The notes under the pieces: model-generated | Database searches by the model: none | What the model was told of the DNA's origin: nothing | Seen by the model: the letters and a program-made list of their open reading frames with translations, nothing else | Position numbers and translations under genes: made by a program | NCBI GenBank assembly: GCA_900319255.1 | Contig: ONNU01000053.1 | Coordinates: forward strand, 1-5,541 | Direction of reading: 5' to 3' | Source: an uncultured Eubacteriales bacterium | GTDB lineage: Bacteria; Bacillota; Clostridia; Oscillospirales; Acutalibacteraceae | DNA: 5,541 nt | In this document: one piece after another, positions 4,515-5,541 of the stretch | How the letters are laid out: the number at the start of each line of letters is the position of its first letter | Numbering within the stretch: position 1 is the stretch's first letter

Positions 4515-5541
4515 ATGACAAAAAAGCAAAAGAAAAACCTGATACGGATAATTGTTACCTCCGCATTGATAATTATTCTCCTGTTTCTTCCGATAGAGGG
4601 TCTGCTCAGGCTCCTGCTTTTTCTGATACCTTATCTGATAATAGGCTATGATATTATCATCAAGGCGGTAAAGGGCGTTATCAATCTCCAACCCTTTGAT
4701 GAATGCTTTCTTATGTGCATTGCAACTATCGGAGCGCTGATTATAGCTGTTGCAACAGACGGAGATTATCTTGAAGCCATTGCAGTAATGCTGTTCTATC
4801 AGGTGGGTGAATGGTTCCAGAGCTATGCGGTAGGCAAGAGCCGCCGCAATATCAGCGAATTAATGGATATCAGACCAGATTATGCAAATATTGAACAGGA
4901 CGGAGAGCTTGTGAAGGTCGATCCTGACGAAGTAGAAACAGGCACGATCATTACGGTGCGCCCCGGAGAAAAGATCCCCATCGACGGCATTATCACAGAA
5001 GGAAGCTCCGTTATCGACACCTCAGCGCTTACCGGAGAAAGCATTCCCAGAGAGGTATGCGAGGGAGATCAGGTGCTCAGCGGATGTATAAATAAAAACG
5101 GTCTGCTGAAGATCCGCACAACAAAGGAATTTGAGGAATCTACAGTATCTAAGATACTCGAGCTTGTTGAAAATGCCAGCTCAAGAAAATCCCGTTCCGA
5201 AAACTTCATAACAAAATTTGCAAGAGTATACACTCCGGTAGTCGTTCTGAGCGCAGCTGCCCTTGCTGTTGTACCGCCGCTTATCAGGATGCTGTTTCTT
5301 TCCATGGCTCCCAACTGGAGCATATGGATATACAGAGCGCTGACATTTCTTGTAATAAGCTGTCCCTGCGCGCTTGTTATAAGCATCCCGCTGAGCTTTT
5401 TTGCCGGCATCGGAGGCGCCAGTAAGCAGGGTATTCTGATAAAAGGCTCAAATTTCCTTGAAATGCTGTCAAAAGCAGGTATCGTAGTATTTGATAAAAC
5501 CGGAACGCTTACAAAAGGCTCTTTTGAGGTGGATAAAATAG
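4515..5541 (+). CDS. cadA: P1B-type heavy-metal-transporting ATPase, Zn/Cd/Pb type (3' end outside window)
   Basis: Membrane pump that uses ATP, through a phospho-aspartate intermediate, to export soft divalent metals. The ATG at 4515 follows GAGGTGG (4504-4510). The frame stays open to the right edge, giving 342 residues of an expected 600-700. There is no N-terminal HMA domain: a short basic stretch (MTKKQKK) leads into the first membrane helix. Helices are at about 9-25, 30-48, 64-81, 85-100, 239-260 and 274-295. The actuator domain carries TGES (173-176), the transport-site CPC is 283-285, and the phosphorylation motif DKTGT begins at D327. CPCALVISIP resembles Zn/Cd/Pb exporters (CadA, ZntA) rather than copper pumps, which usually have CPCALGLATP. 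The nucleotide-binding domain and last two helices, which help set specificity, are outside the window. The family is certain; the substrate is inferred. Confidence 0.93.
   Translation, partial: MTKKQKKNLIRIIVTSALIIILLFLPIEGLLRLLLFLIPYLIIGYDIIIKAVKGVINLQPFDECFLMCIATIGALIIAVATDGDYLEAIAVMLFYQVGEWFQSYAVGKSRRNISELMDIRPDYANIEQDGELVKVDPDEVETGTIITVRPGEKIPIDGIITEGSSVIDTSALTGESIPREVCEGDQVLSGCINKNGLLKIRTTKEFEESTVSKILELVENASSRKSRSENFITKFARVYTPVVVLSAAALAVVPPLIRMLFLSMAPNWSIWIYRALTFLVISCPCALVISIPLSFFAGIGGASKQGILIKGSNFLEMLSKAGIVVFDKTGTLTKGSFEVDKI

Noticed and set aside
5069..5410. Minus-strand frame of 113 codons inside the ATPase gene
   Set aside because: It is antisense to conserved ATPase motifs, including TM6 with CPC, and has no independent signals.
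1..5541. CRISPR arrays, tRNA or rRNA genes, transposase genes or phage genes
   Set aside because: No regularly spaced repeats, no cloverleaf or rRNA-like sequence and no recombinase or phage proteins were found on either strand.

Overview
The window looks like chromosomal DNA of a gut or rumen Firmicute of the class Clostridia, most likely a Ruminococcus-like member of the Oscillospiraceae. This is inferred from strong AGGAG-type ribosome binding sites, sigma-A-like promoters, moderate G+C with A/T-rich intergenic regions, the ileS-lspA-rluD order typical of Firmicutes, and the style of the metal-resistance proteins. It cannot be proven from the sequence alone.

Left half (1-3350) is housekeeping. 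It holds the 3' two-thirds of isoleucyl-tRNA synthetase (ileS, cut by the left edge), a hairpin with a T-run, lipoprotein signal peptidase (lspA), and an RluD-type 23S rRNA pseudouridine synthase that overlaps lspA by 14 bases. A hairpin with A/T tracts on both sides closes this block and can also end the gene that arrives from the right.

Right half (3375-5541) is a metal-responsive locus. A divergent ArsR/SmtB-family repressor lies on the minus strand. After a roughly 370-base intergenic region come, on the plus strand, a free-standing 72-residue heavy-metal-associated (HMA) domain protein and a P1B-type heavy-metal ATPase (Zn/Cd/Pb type, cut by the right edge). The ATPase has no HMA domain of its own at its N-terminus, so the neighbouring small protein probably fills that role. 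A 22-base inverted-repeat element occurs twice, once before the HMA gene and once before the ATPase gene, with one base of difference. It is the best candidate for the repressor's operator. The likely logic is that metal binding releases the repressor, the small protein and pump are made, and metal is exported.

Nothing here is clearly a new system; split HMA/ATPase loci with an ArsR regulator belong to known families. The points worth a second look are the duplicated operator with one copy almost on top of the ATPase ribosome binding site, the unusual Cys/His cluster of the repressor, the hairpins between the HMA and ATPase genes, and an unexplained G+C-rich stretch in the divergent intergenic region.
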